9,737 nucleotides of DNA from Hydrogenothermaceae bacterium (GTDB lineage Bacteria > Aquificota > Aquificia > Aquificales > Hydrogenothermaceae), in NCBI GenBank assembly GCA_012961365.1, contig DTZN01000145.1:1-9737 (forward strand). The letters run 5' to 3'. Each line of letters opens with the position of its first letter. Position 1 is the stretch's first letter. The notes beneath the pieces were generated by a model. It had not been told where the DNA came from, ran no database searches, and was given only the letters and a program-made list of their open reading frames with translations. This document shows positions 1 through 7,800 of this stretch, in pieces. The translations under genes and the position numbers were made by a program.

Positions 1-100
1 ATTCCTGCCAGAAATCCGTTCCGTCAGGGGCTTGCCAGTTTCACAAGTCTATTATCAGTACTACCTTTAACCAGACTAAGAGCCTACAGCTGCCTAATAA
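1..100 (-). mobile_element. Probable IS200/IS605-type right-end remnant with TnpB guide-RNA (omegaRNA)-like scaffold, running off the left edge
   Basis: Read on the minus strand, the sequence contains GTGAAACTGG (plus 35-44), then AAGCCCCTGACGGAA (plus 19-33), then GGCAGGAAT (plus 1-9). From my memory of the family, this order of blocks is typical of the 3' tail of tnpB and the adjoining right end in IS605/IS1341-type elements, the region transcribed as the TnpB guide RNA scaffold. CCTGAC (plus 23-28) can pair with GGCAGG (plus 4-9) with one mismatch, giving a short hairpin. The stretch is 45% G+C over 100 bases, against visibly AT-rich flanks. The final hairpin, element end and any guide would lie left of the window. 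A full tnpB should lie to the right but purT is there instead, so the element is truncated. The right boundary (about 95-140) is uncertain. No search was possible; another structured RNA remains possible. Confidence 0.45.
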
Positions 101-142
101 ACTTAAACGATTATGGATATGGATAGATGGAACGGTAAAGTA
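41..142 (-). pseudogene. Possible remnant of the TnpB C-terminal tail
   Basis: A minus-strand frame stays open for 33 codons and ends at TGA (plus 41-43), just before the guide-RNA-like blocks. It contains LSLLGSCRLL (about plus 76-107), which loosely recalls the variable xLGSYG-type tail found at the extreme C terminus of many TnpB proteins. None of the conserved TnpB parts (RuvC-like residues, zinc ribbon) are present, since the frame would have to continue into purT. It cannot be functional. The call rests mainly on position next to the candidate right end. An open frame of this length can arise by chance, so this is a weak call. Confidence 0.22.
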
Positions 143-143
143 A

Positions 144-1334
144 ATGAAAATAGGAACACCTTTAGCTCATAATGCAACTAAAGTTTTACTTCTTGGTAGT
201 GGAGAGCTTGGAAAAGAATTTACTATAGAAGCATTAAGACTTGGAATAGAAGTTATAGCCGTAGATAGCTATGAAAATGCACCTGCTCAACAAGTAGCGC
301 AAAGAAGTTATGTAATAGATATGAAAAATGCTCAGCAAATAAAAAATATAGTTTACAGAGAAAAACCAGACTTTATAGTTCCAGAAATTGAAGCAATAGA
401 TACAGATGCTTTAGTTGAGCTTGAAAAGGAAGGATTTAATGTTGTGCCATGTGCCATGGCAACTAAATACACAATGAATAGAATAGGAATTAGAAGACTT
501 GCTGCAGAAGAGGTTGGCCTTCCAACTTCAAAATATAGATTTGCATCAAATATAGAAGATTATAAAAAGGCTGTTAGAGAAATAGGCCTTCCAGTTGTTG
601 TTAAACCTGTAATGAGCTCTTCAGGAAAAGGTCAAAGCATTGTGAAAACAGAAAAAGAAGTAGAAAAAGCTTGGTATTATGCTCAAGAAAATGCAAGAGG
701 AAAAGGTGGAGAGGTAATAATAGAAGAATTTATAGATTTTGACTATGAAATAACCCTTTTAACAGTTAAAACTAAAAATCAAGGGACATTATTTTGTCCA
801 CCTATAGGACATATACAGGTAGATGGAGATTATTGGGAAAGTTGGCAACCTCACCCAATGAGTGAAAGTGCTTTAAATAAAGCTAAAGATATAGCTAAAA
901 AAATAACTGATGCTCTTGGAGGATATGGAATATTTGGATGTGAACTTTTTGTCAAAGGTGATATAGTTTGGTTTAATGAAATATCCCCAAGACCACATGA
1001 TACAGGAATGGTAACAATGATTTCTCAAAACATGTCAGAATTTGAAATACATTTGAGGGCAATTTTAGGATTACCAATAGATATAAAAATGGTAGCTCCT
1101 GCAGGAGCATCTTACTGCTTTCATGCTAAAGATTGGTCTGTTGCCCCAAGTTACGAAGATATAATAAAAGCTCTATCAATACCTGATACAAAAATTAGAA
1201 TTTTTGGAAAACCAACAACAAGACCAAAAAGAAGAATGGGAGTTGCTTTAGCAGTAGGAGAGACTATAGAAGAAGCTAGGGAAAAAGCTAAAAAGGTAGC
1301 TCAAACAGTGAAAGTGGTGGAAAGTAGTCTATAA
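144..1334 (+). CDS. purT: Formate-dependent phosphoribosylglycinamide formyltransferase (GAR transformylase 2)
   Basis: PurT makes formylglycinamide ribonucleotide from GAR, formate and ATP, the folate-independent version of step three of purine synthesis, in the cytoplasm. The 396-residue protein is full length (E. coli PurT is about 392) and aligns along its whole length with that protein as I recall it. An N-terminal domain with [11 protein letters not shown] (residues 15-25; E21 and L22 contact GAR) and VPEIEAI (79-85, E81) precedes the ATP-grasp fold. There, [13 protein letters not shown] (152-164, K154) is the nucleotide loop. E267 and E279 in ELFV and [10 protein letters not shown] are the metal ligands, and D286 binds GAR. 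FGKP (354-357, K356) and RR (363-364) complete the GAR phosphate site. All key residues are present. The ATG at 144 matches the family N terminus. No strong Shine-Dalgarno precedes it (only a weak GGAACGG). No promoter is convincing, so transcription may come from upstream. Confidence 0.97.
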   Translation: MKIGTPLAHNATKVLLLGSGELGKEFTIEALRLGIEVIAVDSYENAPAQQVAQRSYVIDMKNAQQIKNIVYREKPDFIVPEIEAIDTDALVELEKEGFNVVPCAMATKYTMNRIGIRRLAAEEVGLPTSKYRFASNIEDYKKAVREIGLPVVVKPVMSSSGKGQSIVKTEKEVEKAWYYAQENARGKGGEVIIEEFIDFDYEITLLTVKTKNQGTLFCPPIGHIQVDGDYWESWQPHPMSESALNKAKDIAKKITDALGGYGIFGCELFVKGDIVWFNEISPRPHDTGMVTMISQNMSEFEIHLRAILGLPIDIKMVAPAGASYCFHAKDWSVAPSYEDIIKALSIPDTKIRIFGKPTTRPKRRMGVALAVGETIEEAREKAKKVAQTVKVVESSL

Positions 1335-1335
1335 G

Positions 1336-1434
1336 ATGGATGTTTTGGATATTACCCTTTATAGCTTACTTTTGGTTATTCTTTTTATATTTTTCTTTTT
1401 TGGATACAAAGCTTATAAAAAAGAAAGAGGTTGA
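1336..1434 (+). CDS. 32-residue single-pass membrane micro-protein (hypothetical)
   Basis: This short ORF begins with ATG one base after the purT stop (TAAGATG) and ends with TGA three bases before the trmI start, filling the gap between two solid genes exactly. The product starts MDVLDITLYS, continues with a hydrophobic run (about residues 7-23, LYSLLLVILFIFFFFGY), and ends in a basic tail KAYKKERG. That predicts one membrane helix with the C terminus in the cytoplasm by the positive-inside rule. The layout recalls tiny subunits such as CcoQ of cbb3 oxidase or CcmD of cytochrome c maturation, but no family motif identifies it and neither pathway is nearby. It has no good ribosome site of its own (GGTGGAAAG lies 11 bases upstream), so translation would depend on coupling with purT. 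T-rich DNA readily encodes Phe/Leu runs by chance, so it may be non-coding or act only as a coupling leader. Confidence 0.5.
   Translation: MDVLDITLYSLLLVILFIFFFFGYKAYKKERG
1421..1430 (+). promoter_or_regulatory. Ribosome binding site supporting the TTG start of trmI
   Basis: The purine-rich AAGAAAGAGG ends 7 bases before TTG at 1438, a normal Shine-Dalgarno spacing. It supports the unusual TTG start. The site lies inside the last codons of the 32-residue ORF, so ribosomes finishing that ORF would sit on it, which suggests coupled translation. Confidence 0.6.
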
Positions 1435-1437
1435 AAC

Positions 1438-2202
1438 TTGATAAAGGAAGGAGATACAGTCCATTTAAGAAGTAAAAAAAATTCATTTTTTGTAAAAGTA
1501 GAAAGAGGAAAAATCTTTGGAACCCACAAAGGAAACATAAATTTAGAGGAGCTTATAGGAAAAGAATACGGTAGCATAATAAAAACCCACAAAGGAGAGG
1601 AATTTTTAGTTTTAAAACCTTCCCTTTTTGAAATAATAATGTTTGGAATAAAACGACAAACCCAAATCATTTATCCTAAAGATTCTGCTTATATAACCTT
1701 AAAACTAGGGTTAACTGACAGAATGAAGGTTTTAGAAAGTGGAGTTGGAAGTGGAGCATTAAGTATTATAATGGCTAATGCAGTAAAACCAAATGGAAAA
1801 ATTTATGGTTTTGAAAAAGAGAAAAAATATATTACAAGAGCTTATAAAAACATATCTTTAGCAGGATTAGAAGAATATGTAGAAATAAAGCACCAATCTT
1901 TAGAAGAAAAACTTCCAGAAAATTTCTTTGACGCTGGTTTTATTGATGTAAGGGAACCTTGGTTTTATATAGAAAATATAAAAAATTCTTTAAAATCTGG
2001 AGCAAATTTAGGGTTTTTGGTCCCAACTACAAATCAGATTTCATTGCTTCTTGATGAATTAAAAAATCACAACTTCTTACAACTAGAAGTTATAGAGCTA
2101 TTAGAAAGACATTATAAACCTGTTCCAGATAGACTGCGACCAGAAGACAGAATGATAGCTCACACAGGCTACTTAATATTTGCAAAAAAAGGAGTTAGCT
2201 AA
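1438..2202 (+). CDS. trmI: tRNA (adenine-58-N1)-methyltransferase TrmI
   Basis: TrmI uses S-adenosylmethionine to make 1-methyladenosine at position 58 of the tRNA T loop. It works as a homotetramer and in thermophiles supports growth at high temperature. At 254 residues it is the usual family size. The N-terminal small beta domain has the family pattern GDTVHL (5-10), GTHKGNI (28-34), FLVLKPSL (56-63) and TQIIYPKD (75-82). The Rossmann domain follows: SAM motif I VLESGVGSGAL (98-108), acidic residue E126 in GFEKEKKY (124-131) for the SAM ribose, and the active-site aspartate D170 in FIDVREPW (168-175). The C terminus RPEDRMIAHTGYLIFAKK (234-251) is also typical. The start is TTG; it matches the family N terminus, has a good ribosome site, and no later ATG would keep the beta domain. 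It lies 3 bases after the micro-ORF and likely shares a transcript with purT. It faces mutS tail to tail with 8 bases between. Confidence 0.94.
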   Translation: MIKEGDTVHLRSKKNSFFVKVERGKIFGTHKGNINLEELIGKEYGSIIKTHKGEEFLVLKPSLFEIIMFGIKRQTQIIYPKDSAYITLKLGLTDRMKVLESGVGSGALSIIMANAVKPNGKIYGFEKEKKYITRAYKNISLAGLEEYVEIKHQSLEEKLPENFFDAGFIDVREPWFYIENIKNSLKSGANLGFLVPTTNQISLLLDELKNHNFLQLEVIELLERHYKPVPDRLRPEDRMIAHTGYLIFAKKGVS

Positions 2203-2210
2203 GAAAGTTT

Positions 2211-4829
2211 TTATATTTTGTTTTTTAATTCATTTAATATATTTAACGCCTGCAGAGGAGTTAAGTTTGCAATATCTAAATTTTTAATCTCTTCTATTAT
2301 TTCCTTATATTTTGAATTTTCTTCTAGTTCTTCAACTTGACTGAATAATGGGAGTTTTTCCAGACCCTCAGTTCCTTCTAATTGCTTTTGATAGTTTACA
2401 TTTACTGGTTGTCTTAAGATTTTTATATCTTCTTTTTCAAACACATCTGATAAATCATGGAGGTTTTCAAATTTTTCTAAAATCTCGTAAGCCCTGTTTA
2501 TTATTTCCTTATTAATTCCTGCAAGTTTTGCAACATGAATTCCATATGATTTGTTTGTAAATCCTTCCATTACTTTATAGGTAAATCTTATATCTTCTCC
2601 TTCTTCAATTATATGCATATGATAGTTTTTAACTTGAGGAAGTTCTTGTTGTAATTCTGTTAATTCGTGATAATGGGTGGCAAATAAAGTTTTAGCTTCT
2701 ATGTTCTTTACTATATATTCCGATATAGCCCAAGCTAAAGATAATCCATCGTAAGTGCTTGTTCCTCTGCCTACTTCATCTAAGACTATTAGGCTTTTTT
2801 CAGTTGCATTATTTAAAATGTTTGAAACTTCTAGCATTTCCACCATAAATGTAGATAAGCCTTTAGCCAAGGCATCTCCAGAGCCTATTCTTGTAAATAC
2901 TGCATCAACTACGCCTATTTTTGCTTTTTTGGCAGGAATAAATGAGCCTATATGGGAAAGTATTGTAAGTATTGCAGATTGCCTTATAAAGGTGCTTTTT
3001 CCTGCCATGTTTGGACCAGTAATGATATGGAAAAATCCGTTTTTATCCATATATAAGCTATTTGGAACGAAATCTTTATTATAGTAGGCTATTACTGGGT
3101 GAATTCCTTCTTCTATGTAAAGAGAAAAGTCTTCTGTAATTTCTGGTTTTATCCAACCTTCCTCTACTGCTAGTTGTGCTAGTGATACTACTGCGTCAAT
3201 TTCTCCAACTGCTTGTGAAGTTTTTGCTATAGTTTCTGATAAAAATTCTACCTCTTCTCTTATCTTCATAAAAATTTCATATTCTAGTGCTTTTATTTTT
3301 TCATCTGCAGATAGTATTTTTTGCTCTAATTGTTGAAGTTCATCTGTTATAAATCTTTCTGCATTTGAAAGGGTTTGTCTTCTTCTGTAGTGAGATGGAA
3401 CTAAATGAAGATTTGGTTTTGTTATTTCTATGTAATATCCCATTACCTTATTAAATCCAACTTTTAAGCTTGCTATGCCTGTTTTTTCTTTTTCTCTTTT
3501 TTGAAATTCTTTTATTAGCTGATTTCCTTTTTCTTTTATTTCTTTTAGTTCATCTAAGTATGGGTCAACACCTTTTTTTATTAATCCTCCTTCTTTTAAG
3601 TGTATAGGAGGATTATCTTCTAAAGATTTTTCTAACTTTTCTACTAAATACTCAAAATCTCCAATTTCATTAAATAAGGATTTTAAATATGGCGATTTTA
3701 CTTTTTTTGAAAAATCTTTTAGCTTTAATGCATTTTTTAATGAGTTTCGTAAGGCGACCATATCTCGTGGAGTTAATGTATTTGATGAAATTTTAGAAAC
3801 TAATCTTTCTATATCAAATATATCTTTTAAAATGCCCTTTATTTCTTCTCTTAATTGGTTATCAAGTAATTCTTCAATTGCACTTTGTCTTTTTATTATT
3901 TCTTTTTTACTTTTTAATGGATGAAGTAAGAAAAATCTTAATTTTCTTCTTCCCATTCCTGTTAATGTTTTGTTTATAACAGAAAACAAAGAAGGATTTC
4001 CTTCATTTGAATAAACAAGTTCTAAATGTTTTTGAGCCAAGTAGTCTATTCTCATATATATGTCTTCTCTATGGGGTTTAGGTTTTTTTATAAAGGGTAA
4101 AAAGTTTTTTTGTGTAGTTTTTGCATAGTTATAAACTGCTGATAAAGGACTTATTACACTTTCTTCTCCTTTATCAAATCCAAAAGAATGTATATCCACT
4201 GCTGAAAAATCTTCTAAAAGCTGTTTTTGGTAATACTCAAAAAACTCATCTGGAAGTTCACTAAAAAAAATATTTCTAAATTGTTCCTTTATAAACTGGG
4301 TATTAAAATCTTTTTTTATTAATATTTCTTTTGGTTGAAATTTTCCAATAAACGAAATTAAATCATCTTTATTTAAAATAGTCCCAATAAATTCTCCAGT
4401 GGATAAATCTAAATATGCTATTGCATATTTGTTTTTTCCTTCTTTATCTATTGAAAGAAGTCCTGTTTTAATTTTTTCATTTTCAAAAAATGTTCCTGGA
4501 GTTAATACCCTTATTACATCTCTCTTTACAATTCCCTTTGAAGTTTTAGCATCTTCTAACTGTTCACAAATTGCCACTTTGTAGCCTTTCATCACAAGTC
4601 TTGATATATAACTATCTGCAGAGTGGTAAGGAATACCACACATTGGAATGTATTTATCTTTACCAATTTTCTTTTTCGTTAAAATTATATTTAACTCTCT
4701 TGCACCAATCTCTGCATCTTCATAAAAAAGTTCATAAAAATCTCCCAATCTATATAATAAAAGTTCATTTGGATATTTTGCTTTTATCTTATTATATTGG
4801 GCTAGCATTGGAGTTTCTTTTTCTACCAT
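2211..4829 (-). CDS. mutS: DNA mismatch repair protein MutS
   Basis: MutS binds mismatches and small loops as a clamp and, with ATP, recruits MutL to start repair. Residues are numbered from a GTG at 4835, which would give 874 residues. I prefer the ATG two codons later (4829, 872 residues) because AGCAGG lies 5 bases before it. Domain I carries the mismatch-wedging Phe-x-Glu in GDFYELFYED (31-40, F33 and E35). Connector, lever and clamp domains follow to about 560, with LRFFLLHPL (299-307) and GYYIEITKPN (466-475) typical of MutS1. The ATPase has Walker A GPNMAGKST (607-615), STFMVEM (661-667), Walker B LIVLDEVGRGTSTYDG (682-697) and FATHYHEL (718-725). GFTNKSYGIHVAKLAG (758-773) belongs to the helix-turn-helix dimer region. 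The end LTPLQALNILNELKN (858-872) is the usual MutS1 C-terminal motif. No key residue is missing. MutS2 is excluded because domain I is present and there is no Smr domain. It starts 49 bases after tamB on the same strand, with no terminator between, so the two are probably co-transcribed. Confidence 0.98.
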   Translation of the reverse strand: MVEKETPMLAQYNKIKAKYPNELLLYRLGDFYELFYEDAEIGARELNIILTKKKIGKDKYIPMCGIPYHSADSYISRLVMKGYKVAICEQLEDAKTSKGIVKRDVIRVLTPGTFFENEKIKTGLLSIDKEGKNKYAIAYLDLSTGEFIGTILNKDDLISFIGKFQPKEILIKKDFNTQFIKEQFRNIFFSELPDEFFEYYQKQLLEDFSAVDIHSFGFDKGEESVISPLSAVYNYAKTTQKNFLPFIKKPKPHREDIYMRIDYLAQKHLELVYSNEGNPSLFSVINKTLTGMGRRKLRFFLLHPLKSKKEIIKRQSAIEELLDNQLREEIKGILKDIFDIERLVSKISSNTLTPRDMVALRNSLKNALKLKDFSKKVKSPYLKSLFNEIGDFEYLVEKLEKSLEDNPPIHLKEGGLIKKGVDPYLDELKEIKEKGNQLIKEFQKREKEKTGIASLKVGFNKVMGYYIEITKPNLHLVPSHYRRRQTLSNAERFITDELQQLEQKILSADEKIKALEYEIFMKIREEVEFLSETIAKTSQAVGEIDAVVSLAQLAVEEGWIKPEITEDFSLYIEEGIHPVIAYYNKDFVPNSLYMDKNGFFHIITGPNMAGKSTFIRQSAILTILSHIGSFIPAKKAKIGVVDAVFTRIGSGDALAKGLSTFMVEMLEVSNILNNATEKSLIVLDEVGRGTSTYDGLSLAWAISEYIVKNIEAKTLFATHYHELTELQQELPQVKNYHMHIIEEGEDIRFTYKVMEGFTNKSYGIHVAKLAGINKEIINRAYEILEKFENLHDLSDVFEKEDIKILRQPVNVNYQKQLEGTEGLEKLPLFSQVEELEENSKYKEIIEEIKNLDIANLTPLQALNILNELKNKI

Positions 4830-4834
4830 TTCCA

Positions 4835-4840
4835 CCTGCT
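4835..4840 (-). promoter_or_regulatory. Ribosome binding site of mutS that selects the ATG start
   Basis: On the minus strand AGCAGG is followed by TGGAA and then ATG (4829-4827). The in-frame GTG at 4835-4833 overlaps the last base of this site and has only a weak AGAAG before it, so the ATG is the better start. Confidence 0.5.
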
Positions 4841-4878
4841 TCTTGGTTTAATTTTCTATTTATTATGAGATAAAATAG

Positions 4879-7800
4879 TCAAAAATCAAATGGTAGATTA
4901 AATATAATACCAACTTCGTTTCTTTCATCTTCATAAAATCTTGTAAATAAAAATATGGATTGGGTCATTCTATATCCCCCTTCATACCAACCAACAAGTG
5001 TTTGTGAAGTAGTTTGAGAAATAGGTTTAGATAACGCAACAAATATTCTTCTTGTGATACTTCTTTTTGCATAAATTGTTGCAACAATACCTTCTGTTGG
5101 TGAATATCTTGGAGCGATACTTATATCAAATCCTGTGTTAAAAAATGTACTTTCTGCATCTCCAGAAAATAAAAACTTATCTAGAGGAAGAATACTTCTT
5201 ATTAATTTACCAAAAGCTGTAAAAACAGGGATATTTTCTAAGGTAGAAGGTGTATTTCTTAAAAGCAATGTAGCCATTATTTCTTCTTTTGAACGAGGAG
5301 GTGTTGAAGAAAAATTAAATGTTAAATCATCAGGGGGATTTCCTGAAATATTTATAAATATATGTGTAGTTGCTATAGTTGTAGAAAGTCTTGCAGTTAA
5401 AAATGGTATGTTATTTGATATTTTTATATTTGCAAAATCTATATTAAATCTGTTTTTCATATAGGATATTTTTCCGTAAATTATTGTAATTTCACCATTA
5501 AAAATAGGAGATGCTAAACTACCTGTTAAATTTCCTTTTATTTCTGCAAAAAAATTTCCCCAATCTCCGTAAACATAAATAGGTAAATACGAGGATATCT
5601 TTATATTCAACTTTATTTTTTCTAAATTTTCGTTTTTATTGTTAGAAGTTTTTTTTCTTAAAGAAGATACATTTAGTTTTAGATTACCTGCAAGTAAAAC
5701 TTGACCTGATATTTTACCTTCTGAATTTTTAAGCTCTAAATTCAAAGTGGAGTTTATATTTCCTTTAAATAATGATGAATATCTAACTGGCAAATTAGAT
5801 ATTTCAGCAAAGGCTTCAATTTGCTTTTTATTTATATAAGAGGTAGCATATAAGTCAATACTACCCTTTGAAAGTAATGCAAGATTATCTTCTGCTGAAA
5901 GTTTCAAACTTAAAACACCTTTATTTAAATAAGCAATTAAATCTTTTACGTGGACAATTCCTATTATATAGCCAGATTTTAATTTTAAATTGTTAGAATA
6001 TATTTTTAAATTTGCTTCTGAAGTAAATTTATTTACATTACTATCATAATCCAGAGTATATTGAACGTCTCCATCTACAGATAAAATCTGAAAAAATTCG
6101 GAAATAGCCTGTTTATTAAGTTTTCCTCTAGCTCTAACTTGTAATCTTTTGTTTGAAAACCAATATCTTAAAGTTTCAACTTGTCCTTTAAAAATCCCAG
6201 AATGAAAAAACGGATAAGCAATAAACTTTTCACTATCAGCTTTAGCTAGTAGTCCTATTAAGTTAAGTATTTCAAATTTACTTTTATATATTTTTATGTT
6301 TGGAGAAAAGAAATACAAAAATGTATTGTTTTCTTTTATAAAAACTTCAATTTGAGGGGCTTTTAAATATATTTTTATTTTTGGCTTTAAACTTAACCTA
6401 ATTTTATCTTTAAATATTTTAGCGTATATATCGTTATTTGCATCTACATTAATATTAAGCTTATCACTAGATATTAGATAACCATTTTTTTTCAAAACTG
6501 CGTAGTTTATAATTCCACTAAAGTTTTTTATTTCTCCTTTTGTGTTTCCTGACAATGCAATATGGTAGTTTAGTTTTTCCCCACTTAAAGAAAAGTTTGT
6601 ATCTAGTATATTATTTGCAATATCCATATTCATAAAGAAATTAGCAAAAAAATTGTCTAAATTTTTGGAATTTCTAGCAAATAAAGAGAGAAAGAAGTTT
6701 TTATTTTTTAATTCAAAATTTCCTTGTATATCCTGTATATAAAAATCTTTAAAAACGAAATCTTTTTTGCCAAAATTACCTGTTAAGACAAGATTATTCC
6801 TTGAAATAGTTCCTTTTAAATTTGCTATAAATACATTTTCTATAGGAGATAGTAAAACTTCACAGTTCACAAAATCTAAATTAATTTTAAAGTCTTTATT
6901 CAAAACATTTATGTTTAACTTTCCATTAACTTCTTTTGGTTTTATATAAGCAAAAAGTTTAGGATTTAGCTCATTTAAAAACTCCTGTAAATATTTACCA
7001 TCAGCTTTTTTTGCTTGTATATTTAATTTTAAATTAAATGGTTTAAAAGCTATATATACTAGGCTTTTTATATTTTTTTTATGCTTAGCAACAATACTAA
7101 TTTTTTTGTTTTCATATAAAAACTCATAATCAACATCTGGAATATAAAGCTTTTTATATTCAAAAAATTTTCCTTTTCCAGATAAATTAAACTTAGGACT
7201 TGTTAAACTTCCATAAATTTCTCCTTTTCCAGATAAAACAGTTTTTATTTTTGCACGTTTTATCCATACTAAGTTAGAAATATCTACATTTTCATAATCC
7301 AATTTTCCAGCTAAATTTTTATTCTTACTTTGAACCGAAAAGTTTATATAAGAATTTTCACTAAAAAGTTTACCTTTGGCTTTAAAATCTAAATTTTTAT
7401 GATTAAAAACTAAGTTTACAAAACCATTAAAAAAATTAACTCCTAATAAATTTAAATTTTTTACATTAGCTTCAAAATTTATATCTTTTCCTAGTTTATA
7501 CTTTAAATTAGCAAGAAACGCACCTTTTAAATTTTTTAACCATTCTGGTTTTTGTTTTAAGGCTAAAATAATATCCTCAAGTTTCCCGTTAATATTTTTA
7601 GCAATAATAGATAAATCTTTTTTTGTTTTTATTTTAGACACAAAGTCTAAATTTAATTTTTGATTTAAACTCAAGGTTCCTTTAATAGTTGTTTTACCGT
7701 TGTTTTCAATATAAAAATCTGAGTTTAGATTTTTAAATTTAAAAAAAGTATTTTCAAATTCTAAAGAAGTTAAAGAAAAACTTCCTTTATAATCAGTAAA

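Noticed and set aside
89..100. GCTGCCTAATAA resembling the end of a tmRNA tag reading frame (Ala-Ala-stop-stop).
   Set aside because: In-frame TAA codons at 68-70 and 77-79 leave only five codons, and neither the tmRNA 5' end nor its pseudoknots or tRNA-like end are seen around it.
3..143. A plus-strand frame open from the left edge to a TAA directly before the purT ATG, which could be the end of an upstream gene.
   Set aside because: Its codons (CCG, GGG, TCC, CAG) are unlike those of the neighbouring genes, the peptide shows no recognisable domain, and another plus frame is open over most of the same stretch. The minus-strand IS reading explains the composition better.
1..143. A purine-type or ZTP riboswitch controlling purT.
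   Set aside because: I could not find the conserved core of a known purine-related riboswitch on the plus strand, nor a terminator or sequestering hairpin in front of the purT start.
1336..1434. Assigning the micro-ORF as CcoQ (cbb3 oxidase) or CcmD (cytochrome c maturation).
   Set aside because: Only the general layout of one helix plus a basic tail matches. No diagnostic residues are seen and no oxidase or cytochrome maturation genes are nearby.
2243..2264. Inverted repeat TTAACGCCT-GCAG-AGGAGTTAA with one mismatch, a possible terminator after trmI.
   Set aside because: It lies within the conserved LTPLQALN codons at the end of mutS, and neither strand has a T-run after it. It is probably a by-product of coding sequence.
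2755..3084. Plus-strand open frame of 109 codons opposite the MutS ATPase domain.
   Set aside because: It is antisense to the highly conserved Walker motifs of mutS, has no family resemblance, and is explained as a shadow frame. The same holds for the plus-strand frames at 4399-4584, 4571-4873, 5135-5464 and 6767-6949, and for the minus-strand frame at 1413-1670 opposite trmI.
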